Assembly: GCA_034506255.1 (NCBI GenBank) | Contig: JAPDPX010000003.1 | Span: 496,001 to 560,000, forward strand | DNA length: 64,000 nt | Direction of reading: 5' to 3' | From: a candidate division KSB1 bacterium | GTDB taxonomy: Bacteria; Zhuqueibacterota; Zhuqueibacteria; Zhuqueibacterales; Zhuqueibacteraceae | Shown: one piece after another, positions 26,132 to 35,443 of the stretch | Position numbering within the stretch: the first letter of the stretch is position 1 | How the letters are laid out: the number at the start of each line of letters is the position of its first letter | Made by a program: the position numbers and the translations under genes | Notes under the pieces: model-generated | Seen by the model: only the letters and a program-made list of their open reading frames with translations | The model's database searches: none | What the model was told of the DNA's origin: nothing

Positions 26132-28534
26132 ATGACTGTTTCACCCCCGGATTCTTTTCCTGCTGCGGCAGCCGCCCTCGAGCTTCCCAAAGTGCTCACC
26201 CATGCCGCCGCGGCGGCGCTGTCAGCCGCCGGTGCCGAAACCCTTTTGCATCTGCAGCCGCTGCCCGACCTGCCCACCGTGCAGGCACACCTGGCGGAAG
26301 TCACCGAAATGCGCCGCCTGCTCGAAACCGAGGAGGCCTTTCCGCTTTCCTCCCTGCCGGATTTGCGCGATACGCTGCAGCATCTGCGCATTCCGGGCCG
26401 CACGCTCGCCATTCCGCAGCTCATCGACATCGCGCGCTTCTCGGCCACGGCACGACGGGTGCGCCATTATCTGCTGGCGCACCGCGAACAATATCCGGAG
26501 TTGGTGCGCACCGCGCAACGCCTCACCAGTCTGCAGGAACACGAACGCGCGCTGGAGAATGCCCTCAACTTCACCGAAGGCACGGTGAAGGATTCCGCCA
26601 GCCCGGTGCTGGCACGCCTGCGCCGCGAGATCGCCCACGCACTCGCCGAAGCGCGCACGCGTCTCGAACGCATCGCCCGCAAACTGGCCGCGCAGGACAT
26701 GCTGCGCGAGCAGATGATCACCCTGCGCGAAGGCCGCCTGGTGCTCATGCTCAAGGAGGAGCACCGCCGCCACGTCCCGGGGTTGGTGCACGATCACTCC
26801 GCCAGCGGCCGCACGGTCTTCCTCGAGCCGATGGAATCCGTGGAAAGCAACAACCGCGTGCGCGAGCTGCAGAGCGCGGAGCGCGAGGAGATCGAACGCA
26901 TTCTGCAGATGCTCACCGAACGCCTGCGCCAGGTATTGCCGGCGCTGCTCGCCAATCACGAGGCCATGATCGCCATCGACGTGATCCACGCCAAGGCCCG
27001 GTTTGCGCGCCAACTCGACGCCAACGCCCCGCAGATGCTGGCCGAGGCCAAGGTGAAGCTGATCAACGCCCGCCATCCCCTGCTGCTGCTGAAGAACGAC
27101 GACCAGCGCAAGGTGGTGCCGCTCGATTTGGAGCTGGGTCTGCCCGCGGCCACGCCGGTGCACACTCTGCTGATCAGCGGCCCGAATGCCGGCGGCAAAA
27201 CCGTGGCCTTGAAGACGGTGGGCCTGCTGGCTTTGATGGCGCGCTGCGGCCTGCATATTCCAGCCTCGCCGGACAGCATGCTGCCGCTGTTTGAAAATGT
27301 TTTTGTCGACATCGGCGACCGCCAGTCGATCGAAGACGATCTTTCCACCTTCACTTCGCACGTCAAACATCTGGTCGAAATTCTGCACCGCGCCGGCAGT
27401 GGCGACCTCGTGTTGATCGACGAAATCGGCGCGGGCACGGACCCGGAAGCGGGTGCCGCGCTGGCTGTCGCGATCCTGCGCGAGCTCAACCGGCGCGGCT
27501 GCCTGACCATCGTCACCACTCATCATGGTGCGTTGAAAACCTTTGCCCAGGAGGAGCCGGGCGTAAGCAACGGTTCGATGGCCTTCGACCGGGAGACCCT
27601 GACGCCCACTTATCAATTCCGCGCGGGGCTGCCGGGTGCAAGCTATGCCTTCGAGATTGCCGAGCGCATGGGCATGCCCGCCCCGGTGATCGCAGCGGCG
27701 CGCAGCCAGGCGGGCGCGGAAAAGGTCAATGTCGAAGAACTGCTCAACGAATTGCAAAACCAACTGGCACAACAGCAGCAGCTCAATGAGAAACTGCAGA
27801 TGGAGGAAGCGCGGTTGCGCAGTCTGCAGAAGCTTTATGAAGAACGCGAGCAGAGCCTGAAGGCGCAGGTGCAGGAGATCAAAAAGCGGGCGCAAGCCGA
27901 AGCCGAAGCGCTGTTGCAAAACGCCAATGCCATCATCGAGAACACCGTGCGGGAGATTCGCGAGAGCAATGCCGCACGGGAGGCGATCAAGGCAGGCAGG
28001 GAGAATCTGGCGGCGCTGCGGCAGCAACTCGCGCGGGAGAAACAGTGCGAAGAGACGCCACCGGCAGCGGGGGGGAGCACGATTACAAAATTCGAAATCG
28101 GCATGCCGGTGAAATGGCTCAAGCAGGATGCACTGGCGACGGTGTTGGAGCTGCCCGATGCCTCCGGCAAAGTGCTGGTGGCCGCCGGTGCCCTGCGGGC
28201 ACGGGTGCCGGCGGCGGAACTGCGCGCCGTGGCAACCGCCCGCAAAAGCGAACCGGCGACCCTGCCAAAAGCGAACGTGGCGGAGGCACCCCGTCATGCA
28301 GAAATCGATTTGCGCGGTTTGCGGGTGGAGGAAGCGCTGGCCATGGTGGACAAGTTTCTCGATGATGCCCTGCTGGCGGGCTGGCACGAAGTCCGGCTGA
28401 TTCACGGCAAGGGCACGGGCGCGCTGCGCCAAAGCATTGCCAACCATCTCAAGACGCTGCCGCATGTCAAGAGCAGCCGGCTGGGGCAATTTGGTGAGGG
28501 CGACCTCGGCGTGACGGTGGTGGAGCTGGTCTAG
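26132..28534 (+). CDS. mutS2: Endonuclease MutS2
   Basis: An 800-residue MutS-family ATPase lacking the mismatch-recognition domain. The core has Walker A SGPNAGGKTVALKTVG near residue 350, the clamp EDDLSTFTSHVKHL, Walker B DLVLIDEIGAGTDPEAG near 430 and TIVTTHHGALK. A long coiled coil follows (about 525-640), then a C-terminal Smr nuclease domain with IDLRGLRVEEALAMVDKFLD and RLIHGKGTGALR. MutS2 suppresses homologous recombination and rescues collided ribosomes. Four bases separate it from the CvpA gene, implying one transcript. Confidence 0.97.
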   Translation: MTVSPPDSFPAAAAALELPKVLTHAAAAALSAAGAETLLHLQPLPDLPTVQAHLAEVTEMRRLLETEEAFPLSSLPDLRDTLQHLRIPGRTLAIPQLIDIARFSATARRVRHYLLAHREQYPELVRTAQRLTSLQEHERALENALNFTEGTVKDSASPVLARLRREIAHALAEARTRLERIARKLAAQDMLREQMITLREGRLVLMLKEEHRRHVPGLVHDHSASGRTVFLEPMESVESNNRVRELQSAEREEIERILQMLTERLRQVLPALLANHEAMIAIDVIHAKARFARQLDANAPQMLAEAKVKLINARHPLLLLKNDDQRKVVPLDLELGLPAATPVHTLLISGPNAGGKTVALKTVGLLALMARCGLHIPASPDSMLPLFENVFVDIGDRQSIEDDLSTFTSHVKHLVEILHRAGSGDLVLIDEIGAGTDPEAGAALAVAILRELNRRGCLTIVTTHHGALKTFAQEEPGVSNGSMAFDRETLTPTYQFRAGLPGASYAFEIAERMGMPAPVIAAARSQAGAEKVNVEELLNELQNQLAQQQQLNEKLQMEEARLRSLQKLYEEREQSLKAQVQEIKKRAQAEAEALLQNANAIIENTVREIRESNAAREAIKAGRENLAALRQQLAREKQCEETPPAAGGSTITKFEIGMPVKWLKQDALATVLELPDASGKVLVAAGALRARVPAAELRAVATARKSEPATLPKANVAEAPRHAEIDLRGLRVEEALAMVDKFLDDALLAGWHEVRLIHGKGTGALRQSIANHLKTLPHVKSSRLGQFGEGDLGVTVVELV

Positions 28535-28595
28535 CACCGGCAGGGCAGCAATTCGCAATGCGACTCCCAAATCGCAACCACGATTTGGGGGTGAC

Positions 28596-28658
28596 ACAGA
28601 TGAACGCCGCTCGACACGGATTTTTTCTGTCCGCGTTCATCCGCGAAATCCGTGGTTC
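28596..28658. repeat. Interleaved palindrome repeat
   Basis: Two pairs of inverted words are interleaved: GATGAACGC with GCGTTCATC, and CACGGATTT with AAATCCGTG. The alternation (a, b, a', b') can form a pseudoknot-like or alternative-hairpin fold. I recognise this 'ATGAACxC...GACACGGATTTTTT...GTTCATCCGCG' word pattern as a type that recurs in intergenic DNA of several phyla. Only one copy is present here. Confidence 0.55.
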
Positions 28659-28735
28659 AAAAATTTTTGCAGGCCTGACCCTTTTCAGGTGGATTTGCCG
28701 TGCCGCGGCCGGCACCCATCAGGATGACAACGAGC

Positions 28736-28777
28736 GCAGACATCTTGTCTGCCTGCAGGTTAGCCACCTGCGCGACG
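28736..28777. repeat. Double-hairpin dispersed repeat, copy 2
   Basis: GCAGAC-ATCTT-GTCTGC followed by CCTGCAGGTTAGCCACCTGCGCG. It is the same family as 7735, and again preceded by GATGACAACG. Confidence 0.6.
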
Positions 28778-29059
28778 GTATTTCCGTGGAAATGTACTGC
28801 AACACAGCCGTGTCAGTGCCAAGACTGGAGCGCGAATTTCAAGATCCAGTTGCCCGTTTCTCGGATGACGCCGTTTTGACAGAAAGGGTTATTGCCTTGT
28901 CGCAAACAGCTTGTCAGGCCCCGGGGACGGCATGCCGCACACCCTGTCCACGTGTGCCGACGATGAGCAATCGCAAGCTGGACTGCCGCGCTGCGGGCAG
29001 CCGCGCCGGACGGTCCCCGTGATGAAATTGATTTTGATGGAGCGAAGCAAGACCTGACA

Positions 29060-29857
29060 ATGACCAGTCATGAAAACCTTCTCGCCGTCGCCGCTGAAGC
29101 TGCCAGTCTGGCCGGCCGCATTTTGCTGTCCCGCTGGCGTGACCGGCCGGCCTTGCAGGTCGATCACAAGGCCGAGTTCGATTTCGTCACCGAAGTCGAC
29201 CGGCAGTCCGAGCAGGTGATCGTCACCCACCTGCGCCGCCATTTTCCGCAACACAAAATCCTGGCAGAGGAGGGCGGTCTCTCGGAGGGTGCGGGGGAGG
29301 TGGAGTGGATTATCGACCCGCTGGACGGCACGACCAACTTCATTCACGGGGTGCCGTGTTTTGCCGTGTCGATCGCCGCGCGCCGGCAGGGTGTGATCAT
29401 CGCGGGCGTGGTGTACGATCCGTTGCGGCAGGAGCAGTTCAGCGCCGTGCGCGGTGGCGGCGCTTTTCGCAACGGCGAGCGTCTGCGGGTTTCTGCCAGT
29501 CACAGGCTGTCGGAATGTTTGATCGCCACCGGCTTCCCCTTTCGTGCCAAGCATCTGGCTGGTTCGTATTTGCGCCTCTTCCGGAATTTTTTCGAGCAGG
29601 TGCGCGACATGCGCCGCATGGGCGCCGCCAGTCTCGATTTGGCGCTGGTGGCTGCCGGGGTGTTCGATGGTTTCTGGGAGTATAATTTGAATCCGTGGGA
29701 CTTTGCCGCGGGCAGTCTGCTGGTGGAGGAAGCCGGCGGCAGGATCAGCGGCTTCACCACCGGGGAGAATTTCTGGGAGAGCGGCAACATTGTCGCGAGC
29801 AACGGCCGTGTGCATGCGCTCATGCAGGAACTGATCGCCGAACACACGGACTCTTGA
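29060..29857 (+). CDS. suhB: Inositol-1-monophosphatase family protein
   Basis: A 265-residue Mg2+-dependent phosphatase of the IMPase/SuhB family, hydrolysing inositol-1-phosphate or related sugar phosphates. The metal-site residues are in AEEGG near residue 73, DPLDGTTNFIHG near 90 and NPWDFAAGSLLVEEAGG near 215. Length is normal. Family members also include FBPase- and CysQ-type enzymes, so the true substrate and the symbol are tentative. The ATG at 29060 follows AAGCAAGA, a weak ribosome site. A sensor kinase gene begins 163 bases downstream. Confidence 0.92.
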   Translation: MTSHENLLAVAAEAASLAGRILLSRWRDRPALQVDHKAEFDFVTEVDRQSEQVIVTHLRRHFPQHKILAEEGGLSEGAGEVEWIIDPLDGTTNFIHGVPCFAVSIAARRQGVIIAGVVYDPLRQEQFSAVRGGGAFRNGERLRVSASHRLSECLIATGFPFRAKHLAGSYLRLFRNFFEQVRDMRRMGAASLDLALVAAGVFDGFWEYNLNPWDFAAGSLLVEEAGGRISGFTTGENFWESGNIVASNGRVHALMQELIAEHTDS

Positions 29858-30020
29858 GAAAAGGTTGCCGCAACGGTTTGGCCGGTGCCGCAAGATCCAC
29901 CGGGTTTCCACGCGGCCCGAAGTCGTGGAATCCCCGGCGCATCCGCGGCCGGAACATTGGCAGGCGGATACCGGCTGTTGGTGACAACACAGTTGCATTT
30001 TTGGCGGGACACGATTTGAC

Positions 30021-31223
30021 ATGATTGCCCCCTATCGTCTGGTTGGCCGCATCAAAGGTTTGCTGTTCGTCGCCGCCGTCGCTATCATCATCACCCTGCT
30101 CTGGCACACACAAAATTTGGTGGCGGGGCTGCGGCAGGAGGCGCGCAATGTGATTTTGTTTTATGCGCAACTGCATGCGCGCGCCGTCAATGATCCCGGC
30201 AACAGCGATCTCAACTTCATCTTCGACGCCATCATCAATCGCACGGATTTCCCCATCATTCTGGCCACCCCCGCAGGCGAGCCGATCGGCTGGGAGGGCA
30301 TCGACGTGCCGCCGGATTCCCTCTACTCCGCGCGTGCCCAGCGCCAGGTGCGGAAGATCATGGCGGCCATGCGGCGCGAAGTCGCGCCGGTGCCCATCAC
30401 CTATCAGGATCCCGTCTCCGGCCGGACCGATACGCTCAATTATCTCTATTACGGTGATTCGCGTCTCATCCAGCAGTTGCAGCGCCTGCCTTACATCGCC
30501 ATCAGCGTGGTGAGTTTGTTTGTTCTGGTGGGCTTTCTCGGCTTCAACAGCATTCGTCGCGGCGAGCAGCAATTCATCTGGGTGGGCATGTCCAAGGAAA
30601 CCGCGCATCAGCTCGGCACGCCGATTTCCTCCCTGCTGGGCTGGCTGGAGCTGCTGAAGAGTCAGCTTGCGGGCAATGGCGCATGCGAGACCATCAAAGA
30701 AATGGAGCGCGACGTCGAGCGGTTGAACAAGGTGGCCGCGCGCTTTTCGCAAATCGGTTCGAGCACCGATCTCAAGGAGCAGGATCTGGGGGTGATTGTC
30801 GACGAGGTGGTGCGCTATTTTCGCAGCCGGCTGCCGCAAATGCGGCGTGCCGTCCACCTGGAGGTGTGCAAAGAGCCGCTGCCGCCCATTCCGCTGAATC
30901 GCGACCTGCTGGAATGGGTGTTGGAGAATTTGATCAAGAATGCCATCGATGCCATCGAGAATGACCAGGGCGAGATCCTCATCGAGATGCGTGCCGCCGC
31001 CCGCCGGCGGCATCGTGCGATCATCGACATCACCGACAACGGCAAGGGCATCGATCCCGCCGATCGCAAGAATATTTTTCGGCCGGGTTTCAGCACCAAA
31101 AAACGCGGCTGGGGCCTGGGCCTGAGCCTGGCCAAGCGCATTGTCGAGGAATATCATCGCGGCCGCTTGTTCGTCAAGGAGTCGCGGCCGGGCGGGGGCA
31201 CCACCATGCGCATCATGCTGTGA
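30021..31223 (+). CDS. Orphan membrane sensor histidine kinase
   Basis: A 400-residue two-TM histidine kinase. TM1 is at about residues 10-30, a 120-residue periplasmic sensor follows, and TM2 lies around 156-176 (YIAISVVSLFVLVGFLGFNS). The phosphoacceptor is His196 in SKETAHQLGTPISSLLGW, a variant H-box. The HATPase domain has ENLIKNAIDAIEND, DNGKGIDPADRKNIF, STKKRGWGLGLSLAKRI and RPGGGTTMRI. No response regulator is next to it, so its partner is elsewhere. The ATG at 30021 lacks a clear ribosome site. A strong terminator at 31265-31306 ends the transcript. Confidence 0.93.
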   Translation: MIAPYRLVGRIKGLLFVAAVAIIITLLWHTQNLVAGLRQEARNVILFYAQLHARAVNDPGNSDLNFIFDAIINRTDFPIILATPAGEPIGWEGIDVPPDSLYSARAQRQVRKIMAAMRREVAPVPITYQDPVSGRTDTLNYLYYGDSRLIQQLQRLPYIAISVVSLFVLVGFLGFNSIRRGEQQFIWVGMSKETAHQLGTPISSLLGWLELLKSQLAGNGACETIKEMERDVERLNKVAARFSQIGSSTDLKEQDLGVIVDEVVRYFRSRLPQMRRAVHLEVCKEPLPPIPLNRDLLEWVLENLIKNAIDAIENDQGEILIEMRAAARRRHRAIIDITDNGKGIDPADRKNIFRPGFSTKKRGWGLGLSLAKRIVEEYHRGRLFVKESRPGGGTTMRIML

Positions 31224-31264
31224 AGCAGCCGGTGCGCTGCCGCCGTTCTTCCTTCAAAAACAAC

Positions 31265-31306
31265 AAAGCCGCTGCTCGCACATGAGGGCAGCGGCTTTTG
31301 TTTTTT
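31265..31306 (+). terminator. Intrinsic terminator after the sensor kinase
   Basis: AAAGCCGCTGC (31265-31275) pairs perfectly with GCAGCGGCTTT (31288-31298) around a 12-base loop. It is followed by a T-rich tract to 31306. Confidence 0.85.
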
Positions 31307-31318
31307 GCGGCGTCACCC

Positions 31319-31357
31319 AAAAAATCCCGCACCCCGAAGGCCGGGGTGCGGGATTTT
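31319..31357 (-). terminator. Intrinsic terminator after the T9SS-secreted protein gene
   Basis: A perfect 15-bp stem, AAAATCCCGCACCCC with GGGGTGCGGGATTTT, around a 7-base loop. On the minus strand it continues into six T, the better direction, ending the gene that stops at 31395. It also backs up the plus-strand terminator, so the convergent genes are well insulated. Confidence 0.85.
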
Positions 31358-31394
31358 CGCGCAGCAGACCATGCCGGCGGGCATTACAGCGGGT

Positions 31395-34300
31395 TTACTT
31401 CATCAAGACCATCTTTTTCATCTGGGTGAAGTCGTTGACGGTCAGGCGGTAGAAGTAAACGCCGGAGGTGCGACCCTTCGCTTCCCACACGACTTTGTGG
31501 AAGCCGGCCTGCATGTCAGCGTCCACCAGCCGCTCGATCTCCTGGCCGAGCGAGTTCAGAATCGTGAGCACGACCCGACCGCTTTGCGGCAGGGCGAAAG
31601 CGATGGTGGTTTGCGGGTTGAACGGGTTGGGGTAGTTGTTGCCCAGCGCGTATTCCGTGGGCAGGGCATTGCCCGGACGATCCGCGACCGCGGTGGTCAC
31701 CACCGGCACCTCGTTGGAGAAGGCACTGACGTTGTTGGCGTAGTCCTTGGCGGTGACGGCATAAACATAGGAGGTGTTGCGCTCGATGTTGGTGTCCTGA
31801 TATTCCCGGCCGGTGACCGTGGCGATCGCAGCCCCGAAGGAGGGTTCGCTGGCCAGACGGCGATAGACCGAGTAGGAAGCCGGCTCTTCATTGTCGGGCT
31901 CGGTCCAGCTCAGTCTTACGGCACCGCTTTGCACTTCACCGCTCAACAGCGGGGCGTTGGGCGGCAGGTTGTCGCTGGAGATGCCGCAGGCCTCGTTGGA
32001 ATTGGCGAAGACGAGCGGATTGGCGGTATGCGCGGAGACCATGAAGCAGGTTTGGACACTGTCTGCCAGGGTGGGCGCGACATAGTTGTAGTCAGGGTCG
32101 GAATGCGCCGTCACCATCGCGATGAAATCCCAGCCGGTGGCGGAATTGACATCATAAAAGCGGGTGCCGGCTTTCAGGGTGGTGATGTCGCGGCCGATCA
32201 TGGTGAGACGATCGGCGACTTCGATCACGCCGCCCACGGGTTTTTGCCCGGCGCCGCTGATTTTGCGCCAGACACCGTAATGCGTGATCGGCACGCCGGC
32301 GACGCCGCCGTCATTGGGCGAGCGGGTCCAGCTCACGCGCACCTGTTTGCCCTGATCGTTGGGAATGTCGGTTACGCTGGAGAGGGTGGCCGCCTGAATG
32401 CCCTTGCCGCTGACCGCAACGTTCCAGATCGTCCAGTCCGCATCGTCGATGCCTTCATAGCGGAAGCGAATCCAGACGTTGGAGTAGCCGGCAGCCCAAC
32501 GTGTGATGTTCAGCACCGCCGGCCTGAGATTGAGCGTGAAGAAGGCCGGGCCGCCGAAGTTTTGGCCGGTTTCCGGATCCACGCCGCGGACGCGCTGCGC
32601 CACCGTGTTCCAGGAGAGGCCGCCGTTGTTGCTGACATCCACCGAAAAGCGGGTGAAGCCGAAACCGCCCACGCCGATGGACTTGAAGGTCAACCAGGCA
32701 GTGGAGGTGACGGCGCTGAAATCGAGGTAGGGAATAATCAAGTCTTCATCCTGGGGCCGGCCCAGCGAATCGAATTGGATGTAGGCGCCTTTGTAAGCCG
32801 CACCGCCCAGGTTGACTGCCGGCACCAGGGCGGCGTTCGTGGTTTGCCAGGTCACCACGCCGGGATCCGAGCGGGTGGAGTTGACCTGGAAGCCGCGGGA
32901 CAGCAATTGCGCGGGCGTCGGGCTGGCGGGCGCGTTCCACAAAGCCGAGGAGAACAGTACCTGACCGTCATGCACCACAAACGGGGAATACCGCGCATCG
33001 CCAAAGCCGTTGGGGTCGTCCGTGGCAACCGCGGTGGTGTCGTTCGAGCGATCTTCGTCTGTGGCCAGACGAGTGAAAGCGCGAATGCGATAGATGCCGG
33101 GCGCAGTGGGCGTCCAGGTATTCACCGAGGGAATCCCTGCGCTGGCGCCCGGAGCAAGCGCATCGGTCCGGCGGCCCACCACCGAGGCCACGACCTGGCC
33201 GGCGGCATTCAAAATCGATCCCTGCCATTGCAGGTTGCTCTGCGGGTTGGAGCCGCCATTGGTGACATTGAGCGTGAAGCTCACGGCATCGCCGACCTTG
33301 ATCGGGAAGGGGATATCGACATTGACCGCGGCGACGTCGTCTTGAATGGTTTGCCCCGTGAGATTGACGTCATCGATGTACAAGCCGCGACCAACGGGCG
33401 CCGGAGTCGTGGTCGCACCCGTGGGATCATAACCAAACAGGATGCCGATGCGGATTTTGTCGCCCGGCTTCAAGGTGCCGCTGGCCCCGCTCAACAGCAC
33501 ATTGCCGGGGACCGCGACATTCACCCAGTTGGGGTTGGGGTTGGCCGCGCCCGCATAAGCCGCCACCTGGTCGCCCGCGGCAAAGCCTGTGGCGACCATT
33601 GTGGACGTCCCGCTCTCACCACCGTCATCGGAAAATACCGTGTTGCCGCCGGCTGTCAGCTTGATGTCATCCAGCGCGAAGATGGCGCCGGGCTCGACGA
33701 AACCGTAATCACCATTCTCGCTGAAACGAATTTTGATGATCTTGCCGGCATAGGCATCCAGGTTGACCGTGTGGAGTTTCCAGGCCGCGGTACCGCCGCC
33801 CGGGCTGCCATCAGGCCCGTCAAAGGAGGCGACCGAGCGATAGCTCACGAAGTCGTCATCCTTGGTGAAAACATCGACTTTGTTGTAATCGAAATCGACC
33901 TCCGAGATCGACTTGTACAGGAAGGTCAATTCAATGGGTGGTGTGGCGCCGGTGAGATCGATCTCGGGCGTGGTCAGGAATTGCCGGCTGAACACATCAT
34001 AGGGGGCGGTCCCGGGATTCTCAATGACCCAACTGCTGTTGCCGGCACCGGGGGCGGTGGTGCTGAAATGCCAGAGCGCGGTATCGAGACCGACATAGAC
34101 ATAGAGGCGGTTGGCTGGCAGGGCGGCATCCCAATCGGCCCAGAAGTCGAGGTTGAGCCGCGCCAGCGGCGCACCACCGGAGGTTTGGGTGGGGATGGTG
34201 ACGGACGGCGACAGCAACAAGTCGGTGCTGATGGCGGTCACCGTGGTCTCATGCCAACTGGTGGAGGCGCTGTGGAAGTTGGTTTTGGCGACTTCCCAAT

Positions 34301-34628
34301 CACTGCGATCCTCGTCGGCGTGGCCGCTGCCTTTGGTGCGGATGCCCCAGGTTGCGCTCGCCTGCCACGGATCCTTGCCGCCCTCGAAATCATCGAAAAA
34401 GATCACATCCTGGGCGGCGGCAGTTTGCTGGCGGTTGGGCTTGCGGGCGCTGGCGGCCTCATCGATCCGGATCGGTTTCATGAGAAACCGGTCGAGGTTC
34501 TTTTTCGACACGAGTTGAATGGGCGCCGCCTTGGCATCCGGATTTTTCCTTCCGGCTTCATGGGCGGCGAGCAGACCCAAACCGCAGAGAAAAACTGTCA
34601 CAAGCAGTACGATGGACTTCCGGTGCAT
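31395..34628 (-). CDS. Large T9SS-secreted multidomain protein
   Basis: A 1077-residue extracellular protein. The signal peptide is SIVLLVTVFLCGLGLLAAHE. From about residue 75 come jelly-roll or MAM-like modules (IFFDDFEGGKDPW; a second ending DDIKLTAGG). A CARDB-like domain (DVAAVNVDIPFPIKVGDAVS) and further beta-sandwich regions follow, then two fibronectin-III-like domains (VRVSWTRSPNDGG; VRLSWTEPDNEEPASYSVYR). The end is a type IX secretion tail, NNYPNPFNPQTTIAFALPQS to YRLTVNDFTQMKKMVLMK. No catalytic motif is evident; adhesion or surface display is likely. GGGAGG lies 6 bases before the ATG at 34628; the TTG at 34634 overlaps that site. A perfect terminator follows. Confidence 0.9.
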   Translation of the reverse strand: MHRKSIVLLVTVFLCGLGLLAAHEAGRKNPDAKAAPIQLVSKKNLDRFLMKPIRIDEAASARKPNRQQTAAAQDVIFFDDFEGGKDPWQASATWGIRTKGSGHADEDRSDWEVAKTNFHSASTSWHETTVTAISTDLLLSPSVTIPTQTSGGAPLARLNLDFWADWDAALPANRLYVYVGLDTALWHFSTTAPGAGNSSWVIENPGTAPYDVFSRQFLTTPEIDLTGATPPIELTFLYKSISEVDFDYNKVDVFTKDDDFVSYRSVASFDGPDGSPGGGTAAWKLHTVNLDAYAGKIIKIRFSENGDYGFVEPGAIFALDDIKLTAGGNTVFSDDGGESGTSTMVATGFAAGDQVAAYAGAANPNPNWVNVAVPGNVLLSGASGTLKPGDKIRIGILFGYDPTGATTTPAPVGRGLYIDDVNLTGQTIQDDVAAVNVDIPFPIKVGDAVSFTLNVTNGGSNPQSNLQWQGSILNAAGQVVASVVGRRTDALAPGASAGIPSVNTWTPTAPGIYRIRAFTRLATDEDRSNDTTAVATDDPNGFGDARYSPFVVHDGQVLFSSALWNAPASPTPAQLLSRGFQVNSTRSDPGVVTWQTTNAALVPAVNLGGAAYKGAYIQFDSLGRPQDEDLIIPYLDFSAVTSTAWLTFKSIGVGGFGFTRFSVDVSNNGGLSWNTVAQRVRGVDPETGQNFGGPAFFTLNLRPAVLNITRWAAGYSNVWIRFRYEGIDDADWTIWNVAVSGKGIQAATLSSVTDIPNDQGKQVRVSWTRSPNDGGVAGVPITHYGVWRKISGAGQKPVGGVIEVADRLTMIGRDITTLKAGTRFYDVNSATGWDFIAMVTAHSDPDYNYVAPTLADSVQTCFMVSAHTANPLVFANSNEACGISSDNLPPNAPLLSGEVQSGAVRLSWTEPDNEEPASYSVYRRLASEPSFGAAIATVTGREYQDTNIERNTSYVYAVTAKDYANNVSAFSNEVPVVTTAVADRPGNALPTEYALGNNYPNPFNPQTTIAFALPQSGRVVLTILNSLGQEIERLVDADMQAGFHKVVWEAKGRTSGVYFYRLTVNDFTQMKKMVLMK

Positions 34629-35443
34629 AAACAACCTCCCTAAGCGATTAATGAGTTGAACGGTTGTTTAGAATGGCAGTCGGGTGAAGCATACGTCACA
34701 GACTTGCGGGCATCGCCTCCTTTCTGAGCGCGCCGATCATACGGGCCGTTCTGCCGTCCTGCGGCGCTGTGCGTGTCAACCTGCCCGGTGGTCGGTTGGA
34801 CGGCATAAAAAGCCTCGGGCGGAACGGGAATGATTGTATGTGAGGTGGTGAAAAGCGGCGAAGAAGCGACTGTGGGAGAGTGTCAGGGGGGATGCTGACT
34901 CCGGTTGCGCGCGGCTGCCGGGTTGGGCAGTTGGCTGTTGAGCACATCAAACCGTCGTGGTACAGCCTCGTAAAGTGCATCACGCTACTAGCCCTCATCC
35001 TCCGTCCCCAACCTCAGCGGGATGGTCAAGACTCGTGAATTCTTACGACTGTCACGGGTGTTCGTGCGAGCGCGCTGAATTTTGAACGGGCAAATATGAA
35101 CAAACGATTTGAGAATGTCAAGACGATTCTTGCCCTGGGCGCAAGGTCTCCGCTGTTGCCGGCGGCATTGCGTGCAGACATGCGGCCGGCAGACAACGAT
35201 GCCCGCGCCATGCCACGGCCTCATTCGCATCCACCCGCCGGCGGAAGCGCAGAATCCCCTGCTTGCATTCCCGTTTTTTTTTTCTATATTTGACGCCTGT
35301 TTGCAATGCCGGCAACCAGGGCCTGGTTCATACCGAACGGTACACGCACGGCAGCGCGGCTCTCCGTTCCTGGGGGGCGGCCGGAACCCGGCGGCAGTAC
35401 GAACCGTCTCGCAATCATCGCGTGCTAGCTTTCGCAAAATATC
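34629..35443. other. Gene-free region between divergent genes
   Basis: About 815 bases with no gene. It carries the uvrA promoter near the right end. Around 35175-35205 the words GTGCAGACATGCGGCCGGCAGACA resemble part of the GCAGAC hairpin repeat family. Start sites for the T9SS gene are expected at the left end, but no clear promoter was found there. Confidence 0.5.
35263..35290 (+). promoter_or_regulatory. Promoter of uvrA
   Basis: TTGCAT (35263-35268), a 16-base spacer containing eleven T in a row, and TATATT (35285-35290) continuing TG. TATATTTG exactly fits the Bacteroidetes -7 box TAnnTTTG. The leader to the ATG at 35444 is about 145 bases. No LexA-type palindrome was noticed. Confidence 0.6.

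Larger units (their letters stand above)
28535..29059. other. Intergenic region with dispersed repeats
   Basis: About 525 bases holding two repeat elements (28596-28658 and 28736-28777, listed separately). The rest is unremarkable. A TTGACA at 28877 has no matching -10. No promoter for the inositol-phosphatase gene is certain. Confidence 0.55.

Noticed and set aside
26222..28597. 791-codon minus-strand frame opposite mutS2
   Set aside because: Shadow of a well-defined MutS2 with Walker and Smr motifs.
31305..34643. 1112-codon plus-strand frame opposite the T9SS protein gene
   Set aside because: It spans both terminators and mirrors a gene with signal peptide, Fn3 domains and T9SS tail; no ribosome site or domain.
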